Of a stretch of DNA of 32,860 nucleotides, positions 31,916-32,860 are shown one piece after another. The number at the start of each line of letters is the position of its first letter. Positions within the stretch are counted from its first letter, which is position 1. The notes beneath the pieces were generated by a model, which ran no database searches, was not told where the DNA came from, and worked only from the letters and a program-made list of their open reading frames with translations. The stretch lies in the NCBI GenBank assembly GCA_964411985.1, contig CAYPNF010000078.1:1-32860 (forward strand), read 5' to 3'. The position numbers and the translations under genes are program-made. Source of the stretch: CAYPNF01 sp964411985. Lineage in GTDB: Bacteria; Verrucomicrobiota; Verrucomicrobiia; Limisphaerales; J093.

Positions 31916-32692
31916 ATGGAACCTGGGACGTCCATATTGCACGTGTTGGGCACTCCGCTGGTGGTGACGACCTATGCGGACTTGATCCAGTATTGCTGCT
32001 GGCGATCCAGCCAACCCGGCTGCGTGGCGCTGGAATTCACGAATACCCACATTGTGACGTCACGACGCCACGACCCTTGGTTCCGGGACCTGACTCAGGC
32101 GTACGACTGGTTCATTCCCGACGCCACCCCCCTGGTCTGGTGTTTGCGAGGGCAGGGGGCCTCCATTCCCGAGCGCATTTACGGTCCCACTTTCATGCGT
32201 GAGTTCTTTCAACGTGCTCAGGGAACTCAGACTCATTACTTCCTGGGGGGATCCGCCGAATGCGGAAACCGGCTCCAAGAGCGCTTAGGCCAACTCAACC
32301 CGCAGGCAAGGTTTGTTGGAAGGTATCACGGCCGTTGCCTTCCCGATGGACGGTTGGAGGGAGACGACGACGAGCGGGTGATGGCCGAATTGAAGAGGCT
32401 AGCTCCGGATTTCATCTGGGTGGGACTGGGGACTCCCAAGCAGGACGCATGGATTACGCGCCACAAGCAGCACCTAACGCGGGGAATCCTCCTTTCCGTT
32501 GGGTTTGCCTTTGATGTGAACGCTGGCACGAAGCGGGATGCTCCTATGTGGATGCAGCGGTGTGGTTTGACTTGGCTGTTTCGGATGGCCTCCGAACCCG
32601 GACGTCTGGTTTCCCGGTACGCCAAGTACAACAGCCTTTTCCTCGGGTATTTGGCTTGGGATGGGTTGCGCAGGAAGCGTTCAGAGCGGTGA
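31916..32692 (+). CDS. WecG/TagA/CpsF family glycosyltransferase
   Basis: A 258-residue glycosyltransferase (GT26). This family adds N-acetylmannosamine, N-acetylmannosaminuronate or related sugars to a lipid-linked intermediate in cell-wall teichoic acid, enterobacterial common antigen or exopolysaccharide synthesis. Motifs: TNTHIV, the FIPDATPLVWCLR catalytic-Asp segment, PERIYGPTFMREFF, YFLGGSAE, and the diagnostic FIWVGLGTPKQDAWI followed by SVGFAFDVNAGTKRDAP and RMASEPGRL. Full length, no membrane segment (peripheral at the inner membrane). It stands at the start of what may be a polysaccharide gene cluster continuing right of the window. Confidence 0.93.
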   Translation: MEPGTSILHVLGTPLVVTTYADLIQYCCWRSSQPGCVALEFTNTHIVTSRRHDPWFRDLTQAYDWFIPDATPLVWCLRGQGASIPERIYGPTFMREFFQRAQGTQTHYFLGGSAECGNRLQERLGQLNPQARFVGRYHGRCLPDGRLEGDDDERVMAELKRLAPDFIWVGLGTPKQDAWITRHKQHLTRGILLSVGFAFDVNAGTKRDAPMWMQRCGLTWLFRMASEPGRLVSRYAKYNSLFLGYLAWDGLRRKRSER

Positions 32693-32774
32693 TTCCCGGG
32701 AGGTCCGGTCTAGGGTGAGAGGTGGCATCTGCGGAGATCCTCAGGGCGAGGTTCCTCGACTGGGTCTTCCTACA

Positions 32775-32860
32775 GTGCTTAGCACGAATAGATTGGGCGT
32801 TTTGAGCCAGCAGTTCTCATTTTGGGCGGCGGCGCGGCTTCTGGTTTGGGTTGAATGTGA
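32775..32860 (+). CDS. Possible 5' end of a further gene
   Basis: From a GTG at 32775 the frame is open to the edge and reads MLSTNRLGVLSQQ followed by FSFWAAARLLVWVEC. The hydrophobic run could start a membrane protein such as a polysaccharide sugar transferase, which would fit the preceding glycosyltransferase gene. With under 30 residues and no clear ribosome binding site this is only a suggestion; a TTG at 32802 is an alternative start. Confidence 0.28.
   Translation, partial: MLSTNRLGVLSQQFSFWAAARLLVWVEC

Noticed and set aside
1..32860. CRISPR arrays, tRNA or rRNA genes, prophage or restriction systems
   Set aside because: No regularly spaced repeats, cloverleaf or rRNA-like segments, and no phage or nuclease genes were seen on reading both strands.

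Overview
The window looks like chromosomal DNA of a Verrucomicrobiota bacterium, probably from the Limisphaerales/Pedosphaera side of the phylum. This is inferred from gene content: three DUF1080 proteins, paired ThuA-domain proteins, a pseudopilin of the 'AFTLIELLVVIAII' type, exported proteins ending in a W...FYR/FYQ C-terminal module, and a sugar isomerase of the tagatose-epimerase family. The DNA is moderately GC-rich. I saw no rRNA, tRNA, CRISPR array or intact insertion sequence.

Layout. (1) 1-3083: the 3' two thirds of a hybrid cluster protein gene (hcp) cut by the window edge, an unannotated Tn3-type transposase remnant, a secreted Calx-beta protein, and a stretch with a decayed Sel1-repeat fragment. 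(2) 3084-11647: a signalling island. On the minus strand lie HEAT-repeat protein, HDOD protein, response regulator with DUF4388, and a small roadblock-like protein. Divergent from it on the plus strand lie a 940-residue protein with four copies of a ~91-residue repeat and a roadblock-like C-terminus, then mglA and mglB. (3) 11676-16104: an HTH-metallo-beta-lactamase fusion, a sugar epimerase/isomerase with a clear terminator, then a DUF1080-ThuA fusion and a stand-alone ThuA paralogue. (4) 16123-21364: a PQQ-type beta-propeller gene coupled to a pseudopilin gene, and a divergent large secreted beta-helix protein. (5) 21432-26595: a complete assimilatory sulfate reduction operon read cysI-cysH-cysD-cysNC from a good sigma-70-like promoter. 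(6) 26762-32860: two convergent DUF1080 genes, two DUF4252 genes, an unusual protein kinase, a Bcp peroxiredoxin, a WecG/TagA glycosyltransferase and possibly the start of another gene.

How the genes work together. The island at 3084-11647 is the most interesting part. It combines the polarity GTPase MglA and its partner MglB with a phospho-receiver protein, an HDOD protein, a HEAT scaffold and up to three further roadblock-like domains. Its central protein has a four-fold repeat I cannot assign to a named family. I infer a dedicated MglA-centred signalling or localisation system. The sulfur operon takes sulfate to sulfide: CysD/CysNC makes APS (and PAPS), a [4Fe-4S]-type CysH reduces it, and a sulfite reductase finishes the job. 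The DUF1080, ThuA, isomerase, beta-helix and propeller genes suit a saprophyte that handles plant or algal saccharides in its periplasm.
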